From a virus, in IMG/VR virus record IMGVR_UViG_3300042546_000893, positions 20,747-84,746 of that record: a stretch of 64,000 nt of DNA. The stretch is one strand, 5' to 3'. This document shows positions 56,770 through 64,000 of this stretch, piece after piece (position 1 is the first letter of the stretch; each line of letters opens with the position of its first letter). The position numbers were made by a program, and so were the translations under genes. The notes beneath the pieces are model-generated. The model worked only from the letters and a program-made list of their open reading frames with translations. It did not search any database and was not told the DNA's origin.

Positions 56770-57123
56770 ATGAATATTGATAATTACTCGGAAATCTTAA
56801 AACAAGCGTTTGAATTGGGGAAACAAAAACACCCCGAATCACCCAATCAACATCATGCAGCTTTCGCCAACTCGGTCGCCTGTTTTGTGACAGGAGCGAG
56901 TGGTGGCTATGGGGGGCCGTCAGTCCGTGAACATACATCCGAAAGAATGGGAAGCCGCGAGAAACGCATGGGGAAATGGACTTTTGAAGATGCAGTCAAG
57001 TTTTGTGATAGCCCGTGCTATGGGGAGTTAACGGATTATCACAAGGAAGTCTTCAAAGTTGAGCATTGCTTTGAAGACACAAAGGAGGATCTGGAAATTC
57101 TCCAAGGTCGATTTCCTGATTAA
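56770..57123 (+). CDS. Hypothetical protein, 117 aa
   Basis: Soluble, with His-rich QKHPESPNQHHAAFANSVAC and a glycine patch (GASGGYGGPSV), ending in an acidic tail. No family recognised. It ends near a strong terminator. Confidence 0.5.
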   Translation: MNIDNYSEILKQAFELGKQKHPESPNQHHAAFANSVACFVTGASGGYGGPSVREHTSERMGSREKRMGKWTFEDAVKFCDSPCYGELTDYHKEVFKVEHCFEDTKEDLEILQGRFPD

Positions 57124-57242
57124 GAAATGCCAGGTGTGCAATATCTCACTCTCCACTCAAAACCGTTCGGGATATTGCAAAAAACATCGAGAGCATAGTC
57201 CTAGTCGCAAGGCTAGAAAAAATCACAAATACAGATAGAGAG

Positions 57243-57276
57243 AAGCCCTCCATTTTTAACTCGTGGAGGGCTTTTT
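57243..57276 (+). terminator. Rho-independent terminator
   Basis: AAGCCCTCCA pairs with TGGAGGGCTT, followed by TTT. Convergent genes end on either side, and the T-rich arms allow use in both directions. Confidence 0.85.
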
Positions 57277-57279
57277 AGT

Positions 57280-57798
57280 TTAATTTAGACTCAGTAAAAA
57301 TAATTCCTGTTCAGCTATCAATTCCCAGTCAGATCGGTCTTCTGTGAGCCAGTCAATGGTCGCTGAATAGGCTTTGAAAAATTTGTCGCGCTTTTCCTCT
57401 AGGGTTAATGTTTGCTGTCCAAACGCTATTCTGAAATAATCCTCAAGGGACACATCGACAATGGCATCCAGTAACGCCTCGGCTTCAGGTCTTTCCTTCT
57501 TTGCTGCAAAAACAATTAATTTTCTGAAGTCAAGGAGACTAAGTGTTTTTGCTTCAGTCCCACCGCCATTGATAGAGTTTAGCTGCACAGGTTTTTCAGA
57601 CCCGGTGAACCCCTTATCCTGCAAGGCTTTTAGCGGTTTTCCCTTGAGTTGTCCTACCCAGTCTTTTCCGTACCCCACGGCGATCGCGGCTCCGACCTTC
57701 CCAACCCTAAACTCACCATCTGGCAACAAATACCCGTCAACTTCGACACCCTCACAAAACTTGACAGTTGCACGCTCGGCTCTGATAATATTATTCAT
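57280..57798 (-). CDS. Hypothetical protein, 172 aa
   Basis: The N-terminal half is beta-rich (VEVDGYLLPDGEFRVGKVGA) and the C-terminal half is helical with LSLLDFRKLIVFAAKKERPE and DAIVDVSLEDYFRIAFGQQ. Proteins of this layout occur in cyanobacterial accessory elements and resemble antirepressor or BRO-like families, but I cannot name it. HIP1 lies near 57682. Confidence 0.5.
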   Translation of the reverse strand: MNNIIRAERATVKFCEGVEVDGYLLPDGEFRVGKVGAAIAVGYGKDWVGQLKGKPLKALQDKGFTGSEKPVQLNSINGGGTEAKTLSLLDFRKLIVFAAKKERPEAEALLDAIVDVSLEDYFRIAFGQQTLTLEEKRDKFFKAYSATIDWLTEDRSDWELIAEQELFLLSLN

Positions 57799-57947
57799 GT
57801 GGCTATTTCCTAATTAATAGTTACCTCCCCTGGGTATTTCCGTACCGCGAGGGGATTTATTAATTGTATCCTATTTATTAGGGATGTCCAAATGCTAACG
57901 TTCAAATATTGTGATAAAATAGAAAGACAACACAAGGCACAATACTA

Positions 57948-58592
57948 ATGAAATACTATTTTGATACCGAATTTATTGAAGACGGAAAGACCATCGATCT
58001 AATCTCCATCGGAATCGTTGCAGCCGATGGTAGAGAATATTATGCAATTAATGAAAATTGTGATTTTTCCAAAGCTAGTGACTGGGTTAAAGAAAATGTA
58101 ATTAAGAAATTACAGGAGAAATATCCCCAACCGCCGTGGGAAAATGGCTCTTTAGATAAGTGGGAAAAATCAAAGTCATGGAAACCTAAAAGTCAAATTA
58201 AAGAAGATGTCGCTTTATTCCTTGGTTGTCGCCATTCCTTTTATATTCCTAACCCTAAAAACTGGATTGAAAAACAATATTGGAAACTTCCTTTTGTAAA
58301 CATAGAAACTAAAGTTGAATACATATTAGAAAAAGACACACCCAAACCAGAAATTTGGGCTTATTATGCCGATTATGATTGGGTTGCCTTTTGTCAATTG
58401 TTTGGCACTATGATGGATTTACCAAAAGGTTTCCCCATGTACTGCCGAGACATAAAACAACTCTGTGATGAACTTGGCAACCCCAAGTTACCAGAACAAG
58501 GGAAAGGAGAGCATAACGCTTTAGAAGATGCTAGATGGAACAGAAACGCCTATTTGTGGTTAAGAAATTATCAAATTAATGGAGTCCAATGA
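57948..58592 (+). CDS. DEDDh 3'-5' exonuclease-like protein
   Basis: The first residues YYFDTEFIEDG hold the DxE motif of DEDD exonucleases, and YYADYDWVAFCQLFG supplies the middle Asp. The HNALEDARWNRNAYLW segment holds the final His-x4-Asp motif, as in RNase T/oligoribonuclease and DnaQ. It may degrade RNA or single-stranded DNA. Its stop overlaps the next start. The 214-residue size suits a stand-alone exonuclease. Confidence 0.8.
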   Translation: MKYYFDTEFIEDGKTIDLISIGIVAADGREYYAINENCDFSKASDWVKENVIKKLQEKYPQPPWENGSLDKWEKSKSWKPKSQIKEDVALFLGCRHSFYIPNPKNWIEKQYWKLPFVNIETKVEYILEKDTPKPEIWAYYADYDWVAFCQLFGTMMDLPKGFPMYCRDIKQLCDELGNPKLPEQGKGEHNALEDARWNRNAYLWLRNYQINGVQ

Positions 58593-59092
58593 TAAAACAA
58601 ATAACCGGATTTACAAGACAAGAGGCAATTCAGTTAACTAACTGCACATCAAGCCGAATTGCTTACCTAGAAAAGATAGGGTTAGTAATTCCAACACGTC
58701 ACGGAACAATTGGTGGCAAACCCACGGTTATATTTAGCTATGGGCAACTATTGGGGATTCAAGCTGTTCGGGAATTAAGGCTAGAGGAAGTACCATTGTT
58801 AACGGTAAAAAGACTTGTCACCTTTTTAGAAAATGCCAATCATGCTGATATTTCAAAAGATAAATTATTGATCGCAATGAACGAAGATATTTTCTGGGTT
58901 CAAAATGATTGGTCTGATTTTGCCACAAATATGCCAAAAAGTCTCAAGAAAGCCAGTAAGGAAAATAAGAATATTTCTTGGTACACATTGATAGTAATTC
59001 CAATTGGAGATATTATTAATGCGATTTTTAATATGGCTAAAAATTCAGAAGCAATTAATCTTCAGGATTTTCAACAAAGGATTAATAATTAA
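58589..59092 (+). CDS. MerR-like HTH protein, 167 aa
   Basis: A MerR-like winged helix opens the protein: FTRQEAIQLTNCTSSRIAYL, then GLVIPTR and LGIQAVRELRLEEVPL. The C-terminal part is hydrophobic and helical, possibly a sensor or dimer domain. It overlaps the exonuclease end by 4 bp, so the two are coupled. Confidence 0.65.
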   Translation: MIKQITGFTRQEAIQLTNCTSSRIAYLEKIGLVIPTRHGTIGGKPTVIFSYGQLLGIQAVRELRLEEVPLLTVKRLVTFLENANHADISKDKLLIAMNEDIFWVQNDWSDFATNMPKSLKKASKENKNISWYTLIVIPIGDIINAIFNMAKNSEAINLQDFQQRINN

Positions 59093-59115
59093 GCAATATC
59101 AATCCTAGCTAATTA

Positions 59116-59148
59116 ATTAACTCCCTGCTCTCAACTTTCCTAATTCTT
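59116..59148 (+). repeat. 33-bp direct repeat, copy B (remnant of a MuF gene end)
   Basis: Identical to 6170-6202. Read on the minus strand it encodes ELGKLRAGS and a stop, with a few further codons upstream that differ from the MuF gene. It appears to be the orphan 3' tip of a second, related MuF-like gene. Confidence 0.85.
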
Positions 59149-59179
59149 GTGGGTGATACAACATTAACTCTTTAAATTG

Positions 59180-59812
59180 TTAGTAAATATCTTTCTGTGT
59201 TTTTAAATCTTTAAATTTATCCTCTAAACATGGAACTGTGTTTTTTATGATATTAACCAACTGTGGAGACAGATTGAATCGCTTGGTATTTATTTCAATA
59301 CTTTTTTCTATATCTCCATCAGCATGACGTTTACACGCCGCACACCAATCAATCAACATCTCAAGTATGTCAAAAAGGTTCATGTTATTTATTGAGCTTT
59401 GATGCTCATTTTGCTTTTGAATCAGATAATTTTCAACCTGCTCATACCCAAAAATATCATCAGGCATTATACAGCCATTCTTTATAGCCCATTGGGTTGT
59501 AAGAATATGATTGTTAATAACATTGCTAGGTTTTCTTGACTCAAAAAACTCAGGGTGATGCCTATTGTTTTCATAGTGATGCCCTAGCGCACTATTTAAC
59601 ATTTCCTTTCGTTGGTTCTCATATTCCTCAGAACCGTAGGTCAACCCCTCTAATTTATGAGTAATCTCTGCAAACATTTCCCACTCAGGGGATGATAACT
59701 TACTCCTATCATGGGTGACTGCTCTTTTCATCAACTCAATCTGTGCCGAGGTTAGTAACCGGACAACTAAATCAATATGTTCCCATGTTTTTCTTAGAGC
59801 GTCTTCAGTCAT
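59180..59812 (-). CDS. DUF5662-like protein, 210 aa
   Basis: I start at ATG 59812 (MTEDALRKTW). Motifs THDRSKLSSPEWEMF, LTYGSEEYENQ, GHHYENNRHHPEFFE and LEMLIDWCAACKRHADG fit a phage DUF5662 family with HD-like metal residues. It may be a nucleotidase or phosphohydrolase, which would suit dNTP metabolism; activity is not shown. Family name is from memory. Confidence 0.65.
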   Translation of the reverse strand: MTEDALRKTWEHIDLVVRLLTSAQIELMKRAVTHDRSKLSSPEWEMFAEITHKLEGLTYGSEEYENQRKEMLNSALGHHYENNRHHPEFFESRKPSNVINNHILTTQWAIKNGCIMPDDIFGYEQVENYLIQKQNEHQSSINNMNLFDILEMLIDWCAACKRHADGDIEKSIEINTKRFNLSPQLVNIIKNTVPCLEDKFKDLKTQKDIY

Positions 59813-59949
59813 ATTGTTGTTACTGTTTCGAGATTTACAATTGCCTATCAATATTATAATACAAACCCAATATCTTCACCAATAAAAATAACCCAACAAT
59901 TAATAAATCATCGGGTGTGTTGTCCAATTTTAATCAGTGTGCATTATTA

Positions 59950-60342
59950 TTATAGCACCCTATTCAAAGGTTTTCTTTCTGGAAATAAATCTTTAATTGA
60001 CCTGACAGCATCAATATAAGACTTACCGAGGTATGTTCCATTCTCTCCAAAACTAACAGGGATATCAGAAACCGCCCACCACCCAGACCGACTTCTGAAC
60101 TCAATATACCAATAACCATAGTTGGTATTTTCTCCCGTTGTTTGGGATATTAAATTATTTAATTGTTCTGTTTTTGTTTGCATTCGCAACATCATTTCCT
60201 CTCTAATTTTCCCTTGAAGTTCCCAGATATCTTTTTTTATAATGTCGTTCATCTGATTAGCTAATCTCATCTTGTACCCTGAATCCGTAGTAGCATTCTC
60301 GTACTCGGTTATTAAATTTTTTAATGCTTCCGTATCCATCAT
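59950..60342 (-). CDS. Hypothetical protein, 130 aa
   Basis: Helical N-terminus (KNLITEYENATTDSGYKMRL) and an aromatic C-terminal half (YGYWYIEFRSRSGWWAVSD). Start overlaps the upstream stop (ATGA). Family unknown. Confidence 0.5.
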   Translation of the reverse strand: MMDTEALKNLITEYENATTDSGYKMRLANQMNDIIKKDIWELQGKIREEMMLRMQTKTEQLNNLISQTTGENTNYGYWYIEFRSRSGWWAVSDIPVSFGENGTYLGKSYIDAVRSIKDLFPERKPLNRVL

Positions 60343-60578
60343 CCCACCTCAAAAGTAACAACATTCCACTTCAATTCTACCTGTAATTCTACCTGTAATT
60401 TTACCTGTTCTGATATCCATTTGTCCATACACGAATTAATAAAAACAGGATAATCATTACGAGATTGTAGCCATTGTTTAGGATACTTAACTTTCAATTC
60501 CTTAATCGTGAAAGTTTCCTCGGATACGGTAACTTCACGATCCAATGCAATCAGTTTAATTTTAGTTGAATTATTCAT
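60339..60578 (-). CDS. Hypothetical protein, 79 aa, with short repeat
   Basis: A small protein whose C-terminal part contains KLQVELQVELKWN, encoded by three 12-bp repeats at 60373-60408. Coupled to the downstream gene. Function unknown. Confidence 0.45.
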   Translation of the reverse strand: MNNSTKIKLIALDREVTVSEETFTIKELKVKYPKQWLQSRNDYPVFINSCMDKWISEQVKLQVELQVELKWNVVTFEVG

Positions 60579-60650
60579 AATAAAAAGGGACTGGGTTGTG
60601 TTGGTGTTGCATTAAATACAATCTAATGCCCTCCCGGGCAAGAGATTGTC

Positions 60651-61097
60651 TCAGGTTTGATTGCCGTCGTTAGTGTTTGAATTACTTGCATTGGTAGATA
60701 CCCCTTTTAACTTCTTTATTATTGCAATAGCTTTTTGATGTTCCGAAGCTAAGTGTTGATATTTTTCTTGAATATTTACTAATTGTTCAGAAAAATTAGA
60801 GTTAGTTTTCTCCTGTAGCGCGGCTATCTTTTCCCTGAGTTCGTTGTTTTCAACCTCAAGCCTGTTTAAATCATTCTCCCTATAATTAGCCTCCCTCTGA
60901 AGGCTTTTAATTTCACTTTGTAATTCAACTATAACCTTGATGTTTTTGGTATCAAAAATTCTATTGATAGCAATACCAATTACACTACTACCACCCAACA
61001 GAACGGTAATCAAACCAAATACTGATTGAATCGTTTGGTCTGTAGTAGCTGTTGTTGTATTTGATTGGAGAATAACATGAAAAAAAGACATCAACAT
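60651..61097 (-). CDS. Membrane-anchored coiled-coil protein, 148 aa
   Basis: One hydrophobic segment (SVFGLITVLLGGSSVIGIAI) near residues 26-45 is followed by a long coiled coil (VELQSEIKSLQREANYREND, then EKTNSNFSEQLVNIQEK). Layout recalls i-spanins or membrane tethers. In the neighbourhood of two more membrane genes, a lysis role is possible but unproven. Confidence 0.55.
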   Translation of the reverse strand: MLMSFFHVILQSNTTTATTDQTIQSVFGLITVLLGGSSVIGIAINRIFDTKNIKVIVELQSEIKSLQREANYRENDLNRLEVENNELREKIAALQEKTNSNFSEQLVNIQEKYQHLASEHQKAIAIIKKLKGVSTNASNSNTNDGNQT

Positions 61098-61114
61098 TTT
61101 GATTACGAGGGTAA

Positions 61115-61627
61115 TTAACTTTTGTAGGCATATTTAATTGATAACATAATCTCTGCAAGCATTGAAGAAAACACCCCGCAAGCCAAGGAAGATATACTGC
61201 CATTTTGCTTGATTCCTACAGACAAAAAGAAAACTACTATAAACAATACTGAAATGATGTGGCAGATATTTAAAAGAATATAGCAAGCAGTCCAAACAGA
61301 GGAGCTAATTTCACTACTAAACTCTTTCTTGAACTTGTAGACGAAACACCAACAAATTATCCCGCCAATCCCCACCCCAAGGGTGATAGCGTTTAAAAAA
61401 TCAATACTCTCATTTATCCATCCAATAGATGTTTCTAATGGGGTAAAAATCATTCCAAACAATCCGACCAGAATCATCACCAGGAAATGATGATTAAAAA
61501 ATAATGCCTGAACTATATATTTAATTCTAAAAACAGGGCGTGGCATATTGCAATATTTACCCCCTCTTTCTAAAATCGTAAGACTCACCCTCTTTTTTTC
61601 GCTCTTTGAGTTTTTTGCTACGTTCAT
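61115..61627 (-). CDS. Multi-pass membrane protein, 170 aa
   Basis: Four hydrophobic stretches are seen: FFNHHFLVMILVGLFGMIFT, FLNAITLGVGIGGIICWCFV, YILLNICHIISVLFIVVFF and LACGVFSSMLAEIML. ATG at 61627 avoids a longer overlap. It may be a holin-like or structural membrane protein. No family recognised. Confidence 0.55.
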   Translation of the reverse strand: MNVAKNSKSEKKRVSLTILERGGKYCNMPRPVFRIKYIVQALFFNHHFLVMILVGLFGMIFTPLETSIGWINESIDFLNAITLGVGIGGIICWCFVYKFKKEFSSEISSSVWTACYILLNICHIISVLFIVVFFLSVGIKQNGSISSLACGVFSSMLAEIMLSIKYAYKS

Positions 61628-61916
61628 AGTGATGCCCCAATACAAGGAATAGCGATAAAAAACTTATAATAATTTGAATTATTAAAGTTGATATTTTCAT
61701 ATTATCAAACTTGTCATAACCTATCTTGTTAAAGCTGTCAAACAATAACATCAATCCGTTATTTATCAACAGAGTAGATGACAAGTATTGATTCAACTTT
61801 CGGTTATCAAATATCAAGGAAAATCCATTAATAATAGAAATCAGTCCGGCAAAGAAAAGCAAGAAGGCATAACCGGACTGATTAAACGGGAGCGAAAAAA
61901 TTGATATTGATATCAT
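61557..61916 (-). CDS. Small membrane protein, 119 aa
   Basis: Three hydrophobic segments (YAFLLFFAGLISIINGFSLI, SSTLLINNGLMLLF, LIIQIIISFLSLFLVLGHHY) and a strongly basic C-terminus (KKLKERKKEG). Size and topology suit a class I holin. It overlaps the next gene by 71 bp. Confidence 0.5.
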   Translation of the reverse strand: MISISIFSLPFNQSGYAFLLFFAGLISIINGFSLIFDNRKLNQYLSSTLLINNGLMLLFDSFNKIGYDKFDNMKISTLIIQIIISFLSLFLVLGHHYERSKKLKERKKEGESYDFRKRG

Positions 61917-62248
61917 TCTATTGGTGTTAATGGGTTGTTTTTTGACGCTTCAATTGCAGCTAGTTCTGCCGCTTTTCTGGTGGCTATTATTCCCATTGCC
62001 TTAGTAACCAAAGCAATTTTTATCCATTCCATCCGCTCTGAAAATCCAGGAAACTCGACTTCTAATTCATTGGGTGTTCCCAAGTTTAAGATACCTTCAC
62101 CTGGGCTTGTTCCTAATACTTCTCCAGTCTCAAGATTGACAATTGAATACTGGTGGCACAATTCAATTGCAACATCCAACAAAATCCCACTCACGGGAAT
62201 CTGTTGGCTTTGCAATACAAAAAAATGGTCTTTTTTTTCAATAGTCAT
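61913..62248 (-). CDS. Hypothetical tail-associated protein, 111 aa
   Basis: Soluble, with LETGEVLGTSPGEGILNLGT and a helical end (ATRKAAELAAIEASK). Starts 4 bp after the fibre gene's stop and couples to the next membrane gene. Possibly a fibre assembly factor; unproven. Confidence 0.5.
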   Translation of the reverse strand: MTIEKKDHFFVLQSQQIPVSGILLDVAIELCHQYSIVNLETGEVLGTSPGEGILNLGTPNELEVEFPGFSERMEWIKIALVTKAMGIIATRKAAELAAIEASKNNPLTPIE

Positions 62249-62252
62249 GATT

Positions 62253-63527
62253 TTATGCCGTGTAAATTATTGTGATAGTTAGTGGTTTTGAAAGAATATT
62301 ATAACTATTGGTGGGGTGGTTATAAATATATACACCAGCCATCCCGTTTTCAAGAAAGTCAAATTGACAACCAGGACGCTGTTGATGCCCACTAGGAATA
62401 AGCTCGCCAATAGAAGTAAGTTCTGCTGAAGCATTTTTTACCATTACATATACAGAGACTACTTTTGTTGACGGCACATGGTAAGCGTAACCAGCCAAAC
62501 CCCCTTGAGTTGCTGCCGTAGTCCCCGTTAAAACTTTAATCTTAATCCCTGGATGACTTGCATCACCACCTAAAGAACTAAACCCACCAACATATTGATT
62601 TCCCTGAACCCCTTGACCTCCTGCAACTCTACTTGCTCCCGTGGTGGGAGATGTTGAAGGTGTTGCGCTAGTTGAAATCAAGTCCCCTGTGATAGTCCCA
62701 CCAGTCAGAGGTAGGTAAGCTGCGGGTAATCGGGCTGCGTTGATGGTTCCAGTTGAGATATTTGAAGCATTTAAAGCTGTTAATGCCGTCCCAACCCCAG
62801 AAAAAGAAGTAGCGATCAATGCCCCTGTTAAAGTTCCACCCGCCAATGAAAGATAGGAATTAATATCAATAGAATAAGTCCCATCCCCTGTTTTTTTTAG
62901 GAATCCTGGGGTGTCGGATAGCGATTGAAGGGCAATTAATTCATTCCCGATACTGTTAGTTGAAACCGCAGTTACTTGACCCTTAGCATTGACAGTAATA
63001 GCAGGAATTGAACTAGCACTACCGAAAGAACCAGCATTACTATTGACCGTTGCCAGTGTTATCGCACTTGTAACATTGGCTGAACCATCAAAAGATATTG
63101 AATAACTTGCATCCCCCGTTGTTGTAATTGTCCGTGGCGTGCTTAGTTTTAAAGCCTCTCCCGCAGTAGCAGAACTCGATATCTCAACATAAACAGAACC
63201 CGACCATCGGTAAACTTTATTAGTCGTTTCATCAACGTAAATCTTTCCAGTTTCACCCGTACCTGGGAACCCGGCAAGGTTTGTATAACTCAGGACATCA
63301 TCAACATAAGACGGTAAAAGCCCGGATGAAATTGTGCCAGACGCGGCGTTTAAACTTGTTAAAACTTCGTTGCCAGTAGACGCGATCGCACCAACATCAG
63401 AAGCGGTTAAACTAATCTGAGCTTTAGGAACCTTGGTATTTGAATCCAAGGTAGCCACACCATTAGCCATTGCTTTCTCTAATTGCAAAACAATCAAAGA
63501 ATAATCAATATCCGAAAACATTCCCAT
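62253..63527 (-). CDS. Tail fibre protein, 424 aa
   Basis: Fibre features are strong: repeats around SLAGGTLTGAL and PLTGGTITGDL, a long run of Ala/Ser/Thr/Gly strands (NISTGTINAARLPAAYLP), and a C-terminal beta-rich head. The N-terminal part VLQLEKAMANGVATLD is the attachment region. It would bind the host surface. HIP1 lies near 63380. Confidence 0.8.
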   Translation of the reverse strand: MGMFSDIDYSLIVLQLEKAMANGVATLDSNTKVPKAQISLTASDVGAIASTGNEVLTSLNAASGTISSGLLPSYVDDVLSYTNLAGFPGTGETGKIYVDETTNKVYRWSGSVYVEISSSATAGEALKLSTPRTITTTGDASYSISFDGSANVTSAITLATVNSNAGSFGSASSIPAITVNAKGQVTAVSTNSIGNELIALQSLSDTPGFLKKTGDGTYSIDINSYLSLAGGTLTGALIATSFSGVGTALTALNASNISTGTINAARLPAAYLPLTGGTITGDLISTSATPSTSPTTGASRVAGGQGVQGNQYVGGFSSLGGDASHPGIKIKVLTGTTAATQGGLAGYAYHVPSTKVVSVYVMVKNASAELTSIGELIPSGHQQRPGCQFDFLENGMAGVYIYNHPTNSYNILSKPLTITIIYTA

Positions 63528-63528
63528 G

Positions 63529-64000
63529 TTAATATCCTCTCACTAATCGGACTGATTTACCACTAGGAATTACCAACTCAATAGCGGGGTATAGAACATT
63601 ATTAATGGCTTCAAAGTTTAGATTTTCACCGGATGAAAATGTTAATCCATTAATAGTTACATCCCCTACGAGTACCTTTAAATAAATGAAATAACTACCA
63701 GTTGCAATTGTTGTATTTGTTGTTAGTAATCTACAATCTAACCCGGCGGTTATTGTTGGTAAAGAGACTGGGACTCTACCACTTGATAAAGATGGAAGTT
63801 TGGCGTTGATCGCCGTTGACGTGGCTTCTGTTGCGAGTGTGGAGGTGTCAGTAAAACCACCATTAACACCAGTAAAACAACTCAATACGGCGTTGTATTT
63901 TAATGCGGCTTGGTAGGCTGCATTTTCGCTTAATTGCATTTGCTCATCTAAGGCAACTAAGAGACTGTTTAGATTTGTCTGAGCTTCGACTGATAATGAC
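63529..64000 (-). CDS. Tail fibre-associated protein (5' end outside window)
   Basis: The frame listed from ATG 63939 continues open to the right edge, encoding about 20 more residues that precede MQLSENAAYQAALKY, so the ATG at 63939 is probably internal. The sequence is rich in Ala, Thr and Ser in beta style. It is directly followed by the fibre gene, with which it likely assembles. Full length unknown. Confidence 0.7.
   Translation of the reverse strand, partial: SLSVEAQTNLNSLLVALDEQMQLSENAAYQAALKYNAVLSCFTGVNGGFTDTSTLATEATSTAINAKLPSLSSGRVPVSLPTITAGLDCRLLTTNTTIATGSYFIYLKVLVGDVTINGLTFSSGENLNFEAINNVLYPAIELVIPSGKSVRLVRGY

Overview
The window looks like part of a large temperate-phage or phage-plasmid genome of a phycobilisome-bearing cyanobacterium. 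The cyanobacterial assignment rests on three things seen here: many copies of the HIP1 octamer GCGATCGC, a phage-type nblA gene (54240-54404), and a CRISPR repeat ending in ATTGAAAC. The phage assignment rests on TerL, a MuF-type head protein, tail/fibre genes at both edges and in the middle, a phage Dam-type methylase, ThyX, Tmk, DnaB and antirepressor-like genes. No portal, major capsid protein, DNA polymerase or integrase is visible, and reading frames run off both edges, so this is a fragment of a larger genome.

Layout. 1-3160 (-): 3' part of a long tail/baseplate protein. 3200-4306 (+): three small genes. 4364-12852 (-): packaging block with a DNA methylase, a DinD/T5orf172 fusion, a giant MuF protein with coiled coils, TerL and a TerS-like gene that lacks a normal start codon. 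12892-15003 (+): ParB-methylase fusion and an antirepressor-like gene. 15961-24841 (+): tail appendage genes (duplicated N-terminal domains, GH10-like protein, polyglycine protein, two beta-propellers). 24997-28744: small accessory genes, a Dam-type methylase, RuvC and paralogous 'YPE' proteins. 28793-35568 (-): a tightly overlapping run of small membrane and secreted proteins, a rhomboid protease and an FtsK/HerA-like ATPase fused to a GIY-YIG nuclease. 35757-40310: early/regulatory genes including XRE repressors. 40358-47161 (+): replication block with an iteron origin inside the initiator gene, a putative loader, DnaB and a C5 cytosine methylase. 47452-49782 (+): a TnpB/Cas12-like effector followed at once by a nine-repeat CRISPR array, without cas1 or cas2. 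49964-58592: an ATPase gene remnant, ThyX, a PP-loop protein, Tmk, NblA, a PcfJ-like protein and a DEDDh exonuclease. 59180-64000 (-): small genes, a membrane-protein cassette that could hold lysis genes, and tail fibres.

How it may work together. A repressor gene (40050-40310) sits between two palindromes that overlap sigma70-type promoters, resembling a lysis-lysogeny switch feeding the replication block to the right and small early genes to the left. ThyX, Tmk and RuvC would support DNA synthesis and branch resolution, several methylases would protect or mark DNA, and NblA would dismantle host light-harvesting antennae.

The most striking locus is the compact single-effector CRISPR system. 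All three RuvC catalytic residues are present, the array starts 19 bp after the effector stop codon, and a degenerate antirepeat overlaps the effector start codon, which suggests crRNA-linked control or a tracrRNA. The second most unusual region is the 28.8-35.6 kb membrane module.
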